Origin: Cellulomonas cellasea
Lineage (GTDB): Bacteria > Actinomycetota > Actinomycetes > Actinomycetales > Cellulomonadaceae
Assembly (NCBI RefSeq): GCF_006538745.1
Contig: NZ_BJLR01000009.1
Location: 186,001-250,000 of the forward strand
Direction: 5' to 3'
DNA: 64,000 bases
Part shown: in pieces, positions 7,735 to 17,686 of the stretch
Layout: each line of letters opens with the position of its first letter
Numbering within the stretch: position 1 is the first letter of the stretch
Notes under the pieces: generated by a model
What the model saw: the letters and a program-made list of their open reading frames with translations, nothing else
Told to the model about the DNA's origin: nothing
Databases searched by the model: none
Translations under genes and position numbers: made by a program

Positions 7735-10215
7735 ATGCGTTACGGCCACTTCGACGACGAGTCCCGTGAGTACGTCATCACGACCCCGCACACGCCCTAC
7801 CCGTGGATCAACTACCTCGGGTCGGAGCAGTTCTTCTCGCTCCTGTCGCACCAGTCGGGCGGGTACTCGTTCTACCGCGACGCCAAGATGCGGCGCCTCA
7901 CGCGCTACCGCTACAACAACATCCCCACGGACGCCGGCGGCCGCTACTTCTACGTCAACGACGGCGGCGACGTGTGGACCCCGTCGTGGATGCCGGTCAA
8001 GGCCGAGCTCGACCACTTCGAGGCCCGCCACGGCCTGGGCTACTCGACCATCACGGGTGAGCGCAACGGCCTGTCGGTCAAGACGCTGTTCTTCGTGCCC
8101 CTGGGCGAGAACGCCGAGGTCCAGAAGGTCACGCTGACCAACACCTCGGGCGCCGCCAAGACCGTCTCGCTGTTCTCGTTCGTCGAGTTCTGCCTGTGGA
8201 ACGCCCAGGACGACCAGACGAACTACCAGCGCAACCTGTCGATCGGCGAGGTCGAGGTCGAGGCCGACGGCCCGACGGGCACCGCGATCTACCACAAGAC
8301 CGAGTACCGCGAGCGCCGCGACCACTACGCCGTGTACGGCGTCAACGCGCGGGCCACGGGCTTCGACACCGACCGCGACACCTTCGTCGGCGCCTACAAC
8401 GGGCTCGGCGAGGCGGCCGTGCCGTTCGCCGGGAAGTCCGAGAACTCGGTGGCCTCGGGCTGGTACCCGATCGGCTCGCACTCGCTCGAGGTCACGCTCG
8501 AGCCGGGCGCCTCGACGTCCTACACGTTCGTGCTCGGGTACCTCGAGAACCCGCAGGACGAGAAGTGGGCCGACGACGACCTGCAGGTCGTCAACAAGAC
8601 GGGCGCGCACGAGCTGCTCGCCCGGTTCGCGACCGAGGAGCAGACGGACGCCGCGTTCGAGGCGCTCCGCGCGCACTGGACGACGCTGCTGTCCGGCTAC
8701 TCGGTGTCCAGCCCCGACGAGAAGCTCGACCGCATGGTCAACGTGTGGAACCAGTACCAGTGCATGGTCACGTTCAACATGTCGCGCTCGGCGTCGTACT
8801 TCGAGACCGGGATCGGCCGCGGGATGGGCTTCCGCGACTCCAACCAGGACCTCCTCGGGTTCGTGCACCTCATCCCCGAGCGCGCCCGCGAGCGCATCCT
8901 CGACATCGCCGCGACGCAGTTCCCCGACGGGTCGGCGTACCACCAGTACCAGCCGCTCACGAAGCGCGGGAACAACGACATCGGCTCGGGCTTCAACGAC
9001 GACCCGCTGTGGCTCATCGCCGGCGTGGCCGCGTACATCAAGGAGTCGGGCGACTTCTCGATCCTCGACGAGCAGGTCCCGTTCGACAACGACGAGTCGC
9101 TCGCCGAGTCGCTGTTCGAGCACCTGACGCGCTCGTTCCGGTTCACGGTCGACAACCGCGGCCCGCACGGCCTGCCGCTCATCGGGCGCGCCGACTGGAA
9201 CGACTGCCTCAACCTCAACTGCTTCTCTACCGAGCCGGGCGAGTCGTTCCAGACGACGGAGAACCAGGCCGGCGGCGTCGCGGAGTCCGTGTTCATCGCC
9301 GCCCAGTTCGTCCTCTACGGCGCCGAGTACGCCGAGCTCGCCGAGCGCCGCGGCCTGACCGACGTCGCCGCCGAGGCGCGTGCCGCGGTCGAGGAGATGC
9401 GGGCCGCGGTCCTGTCCCACGGCTGGGACGGCGAGTGGTTCCTGCGCGCGTACGACTTCTACGGCAACAAGATCGGCACGGACTCCAAGCCCGAGGGCAA
9501 GATCTGGATCGAGCCGCAGGGCTTCGCCGTCATGGCGGGCATCGGCGTCGAGGGCACGGACCCCACCACGCCCGAGGCCAAGGGCAGCCCGGCGATCAAG
9601 GCGCTCGACGCGGTCAACGAGCACCTCGCGACCGACCACGGCATGGTCCTGCAGCACCCCGCGTACACGAGCTACCAGATCGAGCTGGGCGAGGTCTCCA
9701 CGTACCCGCCCGGGTACAAGGAGAACGGTGGCATCTTCTGCCACAACAACCCGTGGGTCATCATCGGCGAGACGGTCGTGGGTCGCGGCGCGCAGGCGTT
9801 CGACTACTACAAGCGGATCACGCCGGCGTACCGCGAGGACATCTCCGACGTGCACAAGCTCGAGCCGTACGTGTACGCGCAGATGATCGCGGGCAAGGAG
9901 GCCGTCCGCCACGGTGAGGCCAAGAACTCGTGGCTCACCGGCACCGCCGCGTGGAACTTCGTGGCGGTGAGCCAGTACCTGCTCGGGGTCCGCCCCGGCT
10001 ACGACGGGCTCGTCGTCGACCCGCAGATCGGGCCCGACGTCCCGGAGTTCACCGTGACCCGCTCGGCGCGCGGCGCGACGTACGAGATCCACGTGACGAA
10101 CTCCGGCACGCCCGGCGCCCGCGGCACGCTCGTCGTGGACGGCACGCCCGTCGAGGGCAACACCGTCCCCTACGCCCCGGCCGGGTCCACCGTCCGGGTC
10201 GAGGTCACCGTCTGA
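7735..10215 (+). CDS. cbp: Cellobiose phosphorylase (GH94)
   Basis: An 826-residue cytosolic GH94 enzyme that splits cellobiose with phosphate into glucose 1-phosphate and glucose, saving ATP in cellulose use. It starts [20 protein letters not shown], as in the Cellulomonas enzyme, and contains [28 protein letters not shown] and [18 protein letters not shown]. The general acid is the second Asp of DWND, residue 490, the same number as in the characterised Cellulomonas enzyme. A GAGAGG ribosome-binding site precedes the ATG. It heads an operon with a second GH94 gene (44 bases later) and an epimerase, behind a CelR/CebR-type operator. Confidence 0.95.
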   Translation: MRYGHFDDESREYVITTPHTPYPWINYLGSEQFFSLLSHQSGGYSFYRDAKMRRLTRYRYNNIPTDAGGRYFYVNDGGDVWTPSWMPVKAELDHFEARHGLGYSTITGERNGLSVKTLFFVPLGENAEVQKVTLTNTSGAAKTVSLFSFVEFCLWNAQDDQTNYQRNLSIGEVEVEADGPTGTAIYHKTEYRERRDHYAVYGVNARATGFDTDRDTFVGAYNGLGEAAVPFAGKSENSVASGWYPIGSHSLEVTLEPGASTSYTFVLGYLENPQDEKWADDDLQVVNKTGAHELLARFATEEQTDAAFEALRAHWTTLLSGYSVSSPDEKLDRMVNVWNQYQCMVTFNMSRSASYFETGIGRGMGFRDSNQDLLGFVHLIPERARERILDIAATQFPDGSAYHQYQPLTKRGNNDIGSGFNDDPLWLIAGVAAYIKESGDFSILDEQVPFDNDESLAESLFEHLTRSFRFTVDNRGPHGLPLIGRADWNDCLNLNCFSTEPGESFQTTENQAGGVAESVFIAAQFVLYGAEYAELAERRGLTDVAAEARAAVEEMRAAVLSHGWDGEWFLRAYDFYGNKIGTDSKPEGKIWIEPQGFAVMAGIGVEGTDPTTPEAKGSPAIKALDAVNEHLATDHGMVLQHPAYTSYQIELGEVSTYPPGYKENGGIFCHNNPWVIIGETVVGRGAQAFDYYKRITPAYREDISDVHKLEPYVYAQMIAGKEAVRHGEAKNSWLTGTAAWNFVAVSQYLLGVRPGYDGLVVDPQIGPDVPEFTVTRSARGATYEIHVTNSGTPGARGTLVVDGTPVEGNTVPYAPAGSTVRVEVTV

Positions 10216-10259
10216 CCCCCCGGGGTCGCTCGACGGTGCTTCTGGAGGACACTGCGACG

Positions 10260-12659
10260 ATGCGGTACGGCTACTTCGACGACGACGCGTGCGAGTACGT
10301 CCTCACGCGCCCCGACACGCCGCGGTCCTGGAGCAACTACCTGGGGTCGCGGCTCTACGGGGGCATCGTCACGCAGAACGCGGGCGGCTTCTCGTTCTTC
10401 CGGTCGGGAGGGACGGGCCGGCTCCTGCGGATGCGCTTCAACGGCGTGCCGCAGGACGAGCCGGGCCGCTTCGTGTACCTGCGCGACGACGCCGACGGGG
10501 CCTTCTGGTCGGCGTCGTGGCAGCCGGTCGGCACGCCGCTCGAGGGGCCCGAGCCGTACGTCGCCCGCGTGCGGCACGGGCTCGGGTACTCGGTGTTCGA
10601 GTCCGACCACCGCGACATCCACACCGAGATGACGACGTTCGTCCCGCAGGGCCAGGCGTTCGAGCACTGGTCCGTCGAGGTGACGAACACGGGGACAACG
10701 CCGCGCACGATCTCGCTGTTCTCGTACGCCGAGCTGGCGAACGAGTGGAGCCACCAGCAGGACCTGCTGAACCTCCAGTACAGCCAGTACGTCGTGCGCG
10801 CGTCGTACTCCGACGGCTTCATCCACCGCCTGAACTCGACGCGCGACGTGTTCAGCGAGTGCTGGTTCACGGTCACGGGCGCGGACGTCGTGTCGTTCGA
10901 CACCGACCGCGACCTGTTCCTGGGCCCGTACCGGACGCCGCGGGACCCGGTCGCGGTCGAGCGGGGCACGTGCTCGGGCAGCGAGACGGTCGGGGACAAC
11001 GCGTGCGCCTCGCTGCACGTGCGCGTCGAGCTCGCGCCGGGCGAGACCCGCCACGTCGTCTACACCCTCGGCGTCGGCTCGCCCGACGCCGAGTGGGGCG
11101 ACGGCACGGTGACGGTGCGGCCCGGGCGCGACTCGGTGGCAGAGTTCGCGACGCCCGAGCGGATCGCCACCGAGCTCGCCGCGATCCGCTCGGAGTGGGC
11201 CGGGCACCTCGCGCCGCTGCAGGTCAGCACGCCCGACCCGCAGCTGGACTCGATGGTCAACGTCTGGCACGCCTACCAGACGCACATGACGTTCAACTGG
11301 TCGCGCGGGGTGTCGCTCATCGAGACCGGCGGGCGCGACGGCCTCGGCTACCGCGACACCGCGCAGGACATCCTCTCGGTCGTCCACTCGATCCCCGAGG
11401 CCGCCCGCGAGCGCCTCGACCTGCTGCTCACCGGCCAGACGGCCGAGGGCGGCGCGCTCCCGCTGATCAAGCCGCTCACGCACACCCCCGGCAAGGAGCC
11501 GACGCCGGCGCTCGAGGACTACCGCAGCGACGACGCCCTGTGGCTCCCGCTCTCGGTCGCGGCGCTCGTCGACGAGACCGGCGACGCGACCTACCTCGAC
11601 ACGGTGCTCCCCTACGCCGACGCCGGCGAGGACACCGTGCTCGGCCACCTCGTGCAGGCCCTGCGGTTCTCGCTCGAGCACCGCGGCGCGCACGGGCTGG
11701 TCCAGGGCCTCGACGCCGACTGGAACGACTGCATCCAGTTCGGCACCGAGGGCGAGTCGATGTTCTCGACGTTCCTGCTGGCCAACGGCCTGCGCCAGGT
11801 AGGCGAGCTCGCCTCGCTGCTCGAGCGCACCGAGGTCGTCGCGTGGTGCGCCGAGCAGCTCGCGCTCCTGCTCGAGGACGCCGAGAAGGCCTGGGACGGC
11901 GACTGGTACATCCGCGGGATCTCCGCAGTCGGGGCGCCGCTGGGCACCGCGACCGCCGACGAGGGCCGGATCTACCTCGAGCCGAACGTCTGGGCCGTCA
12001 TCTCGGGCGTCGCCAACCCGGGGCGGGCGCGCCAGGCGATGGACTCGGTGCACGAGCACCTCGCGTCCGAGCACGGGATCGCGCTGTGCGACCCGCCGCA
12101 CACCAAGCCCATCGAGGGCATCGGCCTGTCGCTGCTCGTCTTCCCGCCCGGGCACAAGGAGAACGGCGGCATCTTCTGCCACGCGAACTCCTGGGCCGTC
12201 GTCGCCGAGGCGATGCTCGGCCGCGGCGACCGGGCGTACGAGTACTACCGCGCGTACCTGCCGGCCCGGTACGAGGACGACGCCGAGACGCGCCAGGTCG
12301 AGCCGTACGTCTACAGCCAGTTCACGCACGGCCCCGCGTCGCCGCGCTTCGGGCAGTCCCGCAACCCGTGGCTCACCGGCACCGCGAGCTGGACGTACGT
12401 GGCCGTGACGCAGCACCTGCTCGGCGTCCGGCCGACCGTCGCCGGGCTGCGCGTCGACCCGTCGATCCCGTCCGCGTGGGACGGCTTCGAGGTGCGGCGC
12501 CGGTTCCGCGGGCGCGACGTCACCGTGCGCGTCACGAACCCGGACCACGTGTGCAGCGGCGTCGCCCGCCTCACGGTCGACGGGACGCCGGTCGAGGGCG
12601 ACGTGGCGCCCGAGTGCCTGCTGCAGGACGGGTCGGTCGTCGACGTGGTGCTCGGATGA
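10260..12659 (+). CDS. Second GH94 disaccharide phosphorylase (substrate uncertain)
   Basis: A 799-residue GH94 paralogue starting MRYGYFDDDACEYVLTRPDT at the ATG at 10260, 11 bases after GGAGG (10244-10248). It keeps the catalytic motif DADWNDCIQF (general acid Asp490), the GGRDGLGYRDTAQD phosphate-site region and [14 protein letters not shown]. The insert LLTGQTAEGGALPLIKPLTH resembles the laminaribiose and cellobionate phosphorylase branches, while the YRDTAQD and WNDC regions also resemble chitobiose phosphorylase. The acceptor therefore cannot be fixed: glucose, gluconate or GlcNAc linkages are all possible. Its stop overlaps the next start (ATGA), showing tight coupling within the cellobiose operon. 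Confidence 0.85.
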   Translation: MRYGYFDDDACEYVLTRPDTPRSWSNYLGSRLYGGIVTQNAGGFSFFRSGGTGRLLRMRFNGVPQDEPGRFVYLRDDADGAFWSASWQPVGTPLEGPEPYVARVRHGLGYSVFESDHRDIHTEMTTFVPQGQAFEHWSVEVTNTGTTPRTISLFSYAELANEWSHQQDLLNLQYSQYVVRASYSDGFIHRLNSTRDVFSECWFTVTGADVVSFDTDRDLFLGPYRTPRDPVAVERGTCSGSETVGDNACASLHVRVELAPGETRHVVYTLGVGSPDAEWGDGTVTVRPGRDSVAEFATPERIATELAAIRSEWAGHLAPLQVSTPDPQLDSMVNVWHAYQTHMTFNWSRGVSLIETGGRDGLGYRDTAQDILSVVHSIPEAARERLDLLLTGQTAEGGALPLIKPLTHTPGKEPTPALEDYRSDDALWLPLSVAALVDETGDATYLDTVLPYADAGEDTVLGHLVQALRFSLEHRGAHGLVQGLDADWNDCIQFGTEGESMFSTFLLANGLRQVGELASLLERTEVVAWCAEQLALLLEDAEKAWDGDWYIRGISAVGAPLGTATADEGRIYLEPNVWAVISGVANPGRARQAMDSVHEHLASEHGIALCDPPHTKPIEGIGLSLLVFPPGHKENGGIFCHANSWAVVAEAMLGRGDRAYEYYRAYLPARYEDDAETRQVEPYVYSQFTHGPASPRFGQSRNPWLTGTASWTYVAVTQHLLGVRPTVAGLRVDPSIPSAWDGFEVRRRFRGRDVTVRVTNPDHVCSGVARLTVDGTPVEGDVAPECLLQDGSVVDVVLG

Positions 12660-13881
12660 GCGTCACCACGGACCGGTCCCGGGCGGGGGCACGGGGAGGG
12701 ACGACGACGGGGACCGTCCCGTCGCCGACGACGAGCCGGGGGGCCGACGTGACCACCGAGACCAGCACGCGCACGCCGGGCGCGGCACCGCCGGCGGCGG
12801 CGTCCGTCCCGGAGCTGCTGACCGCGCTGACGGCGCCCGACCCGGCGGACGTGCCGGTCGACCCGCGCGTCGTGACGCTGCGCTCCGGCTCGTGGGAGCT
12901 CGGCGTCCTGCCCGCCACCGGCGGCTCGCTGGCCTTCGGGCGGGTGCTCGTCGACGGCGAGTGGCTCGACCTGCTGCGCCCGACGCGCCCCACGGTGTAC
13001 GGCGCGCCCGAGAAGTGCGCGAGCTTCCCGCTCGTGCCCTGGTCGAACCGCATCCGCGACGGCGTCCTGCGCTTCCGCGGCCGCACCTGGACGCTCGCGC
13101 ACAACGCCGCCGACGGCACCGCGATGCACGGGGCCGTCGCGTACTACACGTGGCGCGTCGTCGACCGGACCGCTGCGCGCGTCGAGCTCGAGCTCGACAC
13201 CCGCGGGCTCGTCGGCGTCAACTTCCCGTGGCAGTTCCGGTCGCGCCTCGTCTACGAGCTCGACGGCGCGGACCTGCGCGTCACGACGACGGTCGAGAAC
13301 GTCGACACCGAGCCGTTCCCCGCGGGCTTCGGCACCACCCGTACTTCCAGCGCCGCCTCACGTCCGCCGCGTTCACGGCGCCCTCGGCGGTCACCGGTGA
13401 CGCCGCCGACGAGGGCGATGCGCCCGCCTCCACGCCGTCGTCCTCGCCGGGAGCGTCGTCGGGCACGCTCCCCGGCTCCGACGCCGTGCTGCACGTGCCC
13501 GCCGATCGCGGCTACGCGCTCGAGTCGGCGATGGCGGTCACGTCCGCCGGGGCCGTGCGGGCCCGCGCCGACTACCGGGAGCCGCGCCCGCTCGGCACCG
13601 CGTTCGTCGACGACGTCCTGACCGGGCTGCGTCCGGGCGAGCCCGTGCGCTGGACGTACCCCGACCACGGCGTCGACGTCCGGCTCGACCTGGACGACGT
13701 CTACTCCCACCTCGTCGTGTACCTGCCGCGGCGGCGCACGCACTTCGCGGTCGAGCCCGTGACGAACGTCAACGACGGCTTCGCGCTGCACGACGCCGGG
13801 GTCGAGGGCACCGGGGTCTTCGTCCTCGAGCCGGGCGAGTCGCGGTCCGGGACGTTCACGGTGTCGGTCGGGCGGGTCTGA
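12656..13881 (+). pseudogene. Aldose 1-epimerase (galactose mutarotase), interrupted by a 1-base frameshift
   Basis: The gene begins with an ATG that overlaps the preceding stop (ATGA). The first part reads a mutarotase N-terminus (VLPATGGSLAFGRVLVDGEW, FPLVPWSNRIRDG, GTAMHGAVAYYTW). After GFG near 13333 the frame is lost, and the rest (HHPYFQRRL ... HFAVEPVTNVNDGFAL) continues in the next frame to a stop at 13881. Adding one C in GGC-ACCACCC at 13331-13340 restores GFGHHPYF, the segment that carries the catalytic His; the catalytic Glu is in FAVEPVTN. As written the protein is truncated. It would interconvert anomers of the sugar released by the GH94 enzymes. It is either a true recent mutation or a sequencing error in a C-rich stretch. 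Confidence 0.88.
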
Positions 13882-13993
13882 CCGACGGGTGCCGCGCGCG
13901 GGCCGGACCGGGGATTCGACGGAACGGGCTGCGTCGGTATGATGGTGCGCGCGCTGGCGCAGGGACCTCCTCGGAGGAGCCATCCGGCGCAGT

Positions 13994-14064
13994 GCGGGTG
14001 TAGTTCAGTGGTAGAACTTCAGCTTCCCAAGCTGATAGCGCGAGTTCGATTCTCGTCACCCGCT
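13994..14064 (+). tRNA. tRNA-Gly(CCC)
   Basis: A full cloverleaf is visible: acceptor GCGGGTG/CACCCGC, D arm GTTC...GAAC, anticodon stem TCAGC/GCTGA with loop TTCCCAA (anticodon CCC at 14026-14028), T arm GCGAG-TTCGATT-CTCGT and discriminator T. CCA is not encoded. It reads Gly GGG codons. Confidence 0.95.
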
Positions 14065-14279
14065 CCCAGTATCACCGCAGTCAGTACGACAAGCGCTCCC
14101 CCTCCAGGCCACTCACACCGCGCCTGCGGGTACCGATCGGCGACGGTCGCACAGGAATCCGGAGTCGGCCGCCGACCTCGGCATCGCGCCGGTTCGGCTA
14201 CCAGCAGGGCTCCCGCGCGTGGACGGCGCTGTCGAGCGAGTGCTGAATCACATCTGAGTCATCCCACACCGATGGCGCG

Positions 14280-14303
14280 ATGAATCGGATACGATGCATT
14301 CAT
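14280..14303. promoter_or_regulatory. Inverted repeat overlapping the hipB start (possible autoregulatory operator)
   Basis: ATGAAT and its complement ATTCAT are separated by 12 bases, and the right arm runs into the hipB start codon at 14302. HipB proteins repress their own operons at inverted repeats in this position, so this is a candidate operator. Confidence 0.35.
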
Positions 14304-14580
14304 GATCGACGCCCGAGATGACTCAGAAACGATGCGCCGCCGGTACTACCGCGCACGCACCACCCGAGCCCTCGCGGACGCCGTCCAAGCGGTACGGGCC
14401 GCCAGCGGGAAGAGCCAGACCGACCTCGCTGAGCTGATCGGCTCCTCCCGCCCGACCATCTCGCGGATGGAACGCGGGCAGCCGATCGCCACCGACACCG
14501 TCATCGACGCGCTCACCGCATGTGGGTACGAGCTCGTCGTGGTCCCCCGTGGCTCCCTGGTCACCGTGGTACCCGCGTGA
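14302..14580 (+). CDS. hipB: HipB-like XRE antitoxin/repressor
   Basis: A 92-residue protein whose centre is a Cro/CI helix-turn-helix (GKSQTDLAELIGSSRPTISRM). Family members hold their HipA partner inactive and repress the operon. Its TGA overlaps the next start (GTGA), so the two proteins are translationally coupled. The N-terminal ~30 residues are basic. The pair follows tRNA-Gly by 237 bases, in a stretch without other genes. Confidence 0.85.
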   Translation: MIDARDDSETMRRRYYRARTTRALADAVQAVRAASGKSQTDLAELIGSSRPTISRMERGQPIATDTVIDALTACGYELVVVPRGSLVTVVPA

Positions 14581-15803
14581 CCTCCACCCTGCACGTCTGG
14601 CTGCGCGGACAGTCGCTCGCCGAGCTCGCCAAGCTCCGCAACGGACGGCTGCGCATGCGGTACTCCGCCGAGATCCTCGACACCTACGGCGCCGGCGCGC
14701 GACCACTGAGCCTGTCACTGCCTCTGACGGACAAGCGCGTCCAGGGTGACCAGCTCGAGCGGTTCCTCGACAACCTCCTGCCTGAGGGAAGCGCGCGAGG
14801 CGCCCTCGAGCGCGAGCACCGGCTGCGCCCCGGAGACACCTTCGGGCTGCTCACCCACATCGGTCGCGAGTGCGCCGGTGCGATCCAGTTCACGGTGGAC
14901 CCCGAACCGCCGGGTCCCGGGCGCCTGATCGAGCTCAGCGAGGACGAGGTCAACCGGGTCGTCGCCCAGCTCCCCACACTGGATCCCCCACCCGGACAGG
15001 TCGTCAGCGCCTCCCTCGGTGGCATCCAGGCCAAGGTGCTCCTCACCCGGACGGCGACCGGCTGGGCGTGGCCGGCGGACGGGGCTGTGTCCACCCACAT
15101 CATCAAGCCTGAGCCGACCTCGGACATCGCCGTGCCCGACCTCGTCCGGTGGGAGGAGTGGGCGCTGCGGCTCGCTCGGACGGCCGCCCTGCCCGCCGCG
15201 CGCGCCGAGCTCGCCGACTTCGACGGGCGCCTCGCGTTGATCGTCGAGCGGTTCGACCGGCACGAGGGCGAGCGCACCCACCAGGAGGACTTCACGCAGG
15301 CGCTGGGGGTCTCAGTGCGCGACAAGTACGAGACGACGACTTCCGAGCAGCGCTTGGCAAGCATCGCGCGAGCAGCCGGCGCGGAAGCGGTCGAGCCCGA
15401 CGAGCTTGCACGGGACCTGCTCGCCCAGGTGGCGTTCAACCTCCTCGTCGGCAACGGGGACGCTCACTCCAAGAACTACTCCCTGTCGATCAGCCGGGCC
15501 GCGACGTACTCCATGTCGCCGCTGTACGACGTCGCGCCGGTCTTCCTGCTGAACCCGGTCTTCCAGAACTTCGGGCACAACCTCGACGGACAAGGGCGCC
15601 TGCGGTACCTGACCGCGACGCACCTGCGCGACGAGGCCGGCACCTGGAGGCTGAGCGAGGAGGTGATCGCAGAGACGATCGCATCGGTCGCGACACGGGT
15701 GCGTGACGCCCTGCCTGCGTGCACGGCCGACGGCATCGACGTCGAGAAGGTAGCGGCGCTCGTCGACGAACGCGCCGGAGCCGCCCTGCAGGTCGTGACC
15801 TGA
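14577..15803 (+). CDS. hipA: HipA-like serine/threonine kinase toxin
   Basis: A 408-residue HipA protein starting at the GTG that overlaps the hipB stop. Motifs are in family order: LPLTDKRVQGDQLERFLDNL, HIGRECAGAIQF, the phosphate-binding loop SASLGGIQAKVLLTR, HIIKPEP, the catalytic LLVGNGDAHSKNYSL (Asp295) and MSPLYDVAP. All look intact, so it should be an active kinase. The E. coli relative phosphorylates glutamyl-tRNA synthetase and causes growth arrest; the target here is unknown. The 226 bases after it before the next (convergent) gene hold no clear feature. Confidence 0.9.
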   Translation: MTSTLHVWLRGQSLAELAKLRNGRLRMRYSAEILDTYGAGARPLSLSLPLTDKRVQGDQLERFLDNLLPEGSARGALEREHRLRPGDTFGLLTHIGRECAGAIQFTVDPEPPGPGRLIELSEDEVNRVVAQLPTLDPPPGQVVSASLGGIQAKVLLTRTATGWAWPADGAVSTHIIKPEPTSDIAVPDLVRWEEWALRLARTAALPAARAELADFDGRLALIVERFDRHEGERTHQEDFTQALGVSVRDKYETTTSEQRLASIARAAGAEAVEPDELARDLLAQVAFNLLVGNGDAHSKNYSLSISRAATYSMSPLYDVAPVFLLNPVFQNFGHNLDGQGRLRYLTATHLRDEAGTWRLSEEVIAETIASVATRVRDALPACTADGIDVEKVAALVDERAGAALQVVT

Positions 15804-16029
15804 CCGCGCCCTGAACGAGCAGGCATAGGGTCTGGACGCTGTCGTGCGCTGCCGGGTCGAGCCAGTGTCCCAGTGGGCACCCCCGTGCTGCACCAGGTCG
15901 GGCCACGAGGCCCCGGCCTCCGTCAGCCCGTGCACGAGCACGACGGCGGAGTGGTGCGGTCGCCGGAGCGATGGGTGGTGAGCGGCTGCACGCCGCCGAG
16001 CGTAGGCGTCGGCAGCACCAGGCCCGGAG

Positions 16030-17229
16030 CTACGGGTTCAGCTTCCGGTCGAACGCGTCCTTCACGTCCTCCTCGACCCGGAACGCGTCGCCCTCGCCCT
16101 CGAGCTCGAGGTACGTCTCACCGATGACGGCCATCGCAGCGGTGGCCTTCTCCCGGACGGCCTCCACGACTGCCGTCGAGGGCTTCTTCGCACCCGAGGC
16201 CGTCTTCCACACGGCCGTGAACGCCGTGAGCGCGCCGTCCAGCCGCTCGAGCCGCGTGCGCAGCGCGGTCTCGACGGCCGTCGGTGCGGCCAGGCGCGTG
16301 ATCCGGGCGATGTGCGGTTTCACGTCCCTGGACTGCCACCTCGCGAGGGTCGCGACGTGGGGCGCGAGGGTACGCAGAGGAGCCTTCTTCTCGGCGACCT
16401 TGCCGAGGACGTCGATCGCGTCGGAGTGGTCGACGAGGAACGTCAGGAACTGCTTGTGGGTCCCGTACATGACGTCGTACATGCGCCGGGCGTGCGCCGT
16501 CTGGTCCGCGTCCGGCACGCTCGGGTACCGGGCCTTCGCGACCGCCGCGACGACGCGCCGGGGCATCTTCGTCGCCGCGACGATCGCCGAGACCTTCTTC
16601 TTCTGAGCGAGCAGGTCGCGGATGATCAGCACGTCCTGGTCGGCGTGACGCGCCTCGTGGTAGATCGTGCCGACGACCTCGGTGACCTCGTCCACCGTCA
16701 GCTGGCCGAGCAGCGTCGGGGCCGGCGTGCGCGTGCTGAACTTCGAGGTGTTGACCTTGATCTTCCAGCTCCGCGAGTCGAACACGCCGTGCGCACCGGC
16801 GCCGGTGACGAAGGTCCACTCGAAGTACGGGATCTTCGGCGCCGGAAGCCCGGCCTCGATCGCCGTCAGCAGCGCGTCGGCGAACGCCTTGAGGGTCATG
16901 CGCTTGTTCGACGTCCAGAGCCGGTAAGCGACGTCGACGTACGGGCCCTGGCTCGTCGGCCGGTCGAGGCCGTACGGGGCGCGCTGGACGACGGGCGCGG
17001 TCGTGGTCGCCGTCGACGGGGCCCGCTGGACGGCGGACGGGGCCGCGGGCGTCCGCGCGCCCAGCAGCCGGAGGGCGGCGCCGTTCCCAGCGACCTGCTG
17101 GACGGCGAGCACCGACTCCCGCGTGAGGTGCGCATGCTCCGGTGCAGCGGGGGGCTGTCGACGGGCCCCGCGCGTGGGCGGACGGTCGTCGACGGGTTCT
17201 CGTGGCGCTTCGGCACGGTGCGTTCGCAC
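16030..17229 (-). CDS. Putative zinc metallopeptidase with injection-system-effector-like N-terminus
   Basis: The GTG at 17229 has a good ribosome-binding site (GGGGAGG, 7 bases away) and gives 399 residues. Residues ~36-52 read TRESVLAVQQVAGNGAALRL, then VQRAP appears twice. This LQxxAGNxA plus VQR pattern is a hallmark of the N-termini of DUF4157-type effectors associated with extracellular contractile injection systems. A zinc-site motif HEARH (residues 191-195) sits in the middle and a helical C-terminal part follows. There is no signal peptide. No sheath, tube or baseplate genes are in the window, so delivery by such a machine is inference. Alternatively it is an unrelated intracellular peptidase. 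Confidence 0.65.
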   Translation of the reverse strand: MRTHRAEAPREPVDDRPPTRGARRQPPAAPEHAHLTRESVLAVQQVAGNGAALRLLGARTPAAPSAVQRAPSTATTTAPVVQRAPYGLDRPTSQGPYVDVAYRLWTSNKRMTLKAFADALLTAIEAGLPAPKIPYFEWTFVTGAGAHGVFDSRSWKIKVNTSKFSTRTPAPTLLGQLTVDEVTEVVGTIYHEARHADQDVLIIRDLLAQKKKVSAIVAATKMPRRVVAAVAKARYPSVPDADQTAHARRMYDVMYGTHKQFLTFLVDHSDAIDVLGKVAEKKAPLRTLAPHVATLARWQSRDVKPHIARITRLAAPTAVETALRTRLERLDGALTAFTAVWKTASGAKKPSTAVVEAVREKATAAMAVIGETYLELEGEGDAFRVEEDVKDAFDRKLNP

Positions 17230-17381
17230 GATGGGACCTCCCCGGAGACCTCTCCTCGAGCAGAGCGCGACGAGGGCGCGGGGATACGTCGGTGCGTCGT
17301 CCTCGTCGGGCGCAGTCGGGATCGTCACCGGGCGGGCGGGGCGGGACGGGCACGGCGGGCTGGCGGGCTGGCGCAAATCCC

Positions 17382-17410
17382 TTGAACGGCCCGGCCCACC
17401 TCGTGACACT
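17382..17410 (+). promoter_or_regulatory. Candidate promoter of the first Y-RNA-like gene
   Basis: TTGAAC (17382-17387) and GACACT (17405-17410) are 17 bases apart. The predicted start lands at about 17417, where the 13-base outer stem of the first Y-like RNA begins. No equally good promoter is visible for the later copies. Confidence 0.45.
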
Positions 17411-17555
17411 GGTCCCCGGCCCGGGCGGGCCGACGGCCGTCGGTTACCTGGTTCCGGAGGTCGAGGGTTCGAGTCCCTCCGACGCTGCGGCGTCGTGGCT
17501 CAGTGGCAGAGCACCGGACTCCGGCGACCACCACCACGCCCGCCCGGGCCACCAG
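17409..17555 (+). ncRNA. Y-RNA-like RNA 1 (YrlA type, tRNA-like module)
   Basis: The ends pair: GGCCCGGGCGGGC (17418-17430) with its exact complement (17538-17550), plus CTGGT/ACCAG outside. Inside are the conserved GTCGG-TTACC (17439-17448) and CCGGC (17521-17525), which can pair. The core is a tRNA body in permuted order: TCCGG, T arm GAGGG-TTCGAGT-CCCTC (17463-17479), acceptor-like hairpin CGACGC-TGCG-GCGTCG capped by a UNCG tetraloop, D arm GCTC-AGTGGCA-GAGC (17498-17512), then CCGGA pairing with TCCGG. This is the architecture of bacterial Y RNAs, which bind Ro60 through the stem and use the tRNA-like part with effectors. The rsr gene follows on the same strand. Confidence 0.85.
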
Positions 17556-17686
17556 CTTCACACCCCGCGCCTCCCGTTCCGGCGGGCCGCCTCGGCCTCT
17601 CCCGTCGGGAGCGCACCACGAGGCCGACGGATATTCGCTGGTCACGTGCTGTGTAGACCCCTACCGTCATGCACGACAACAGAACA

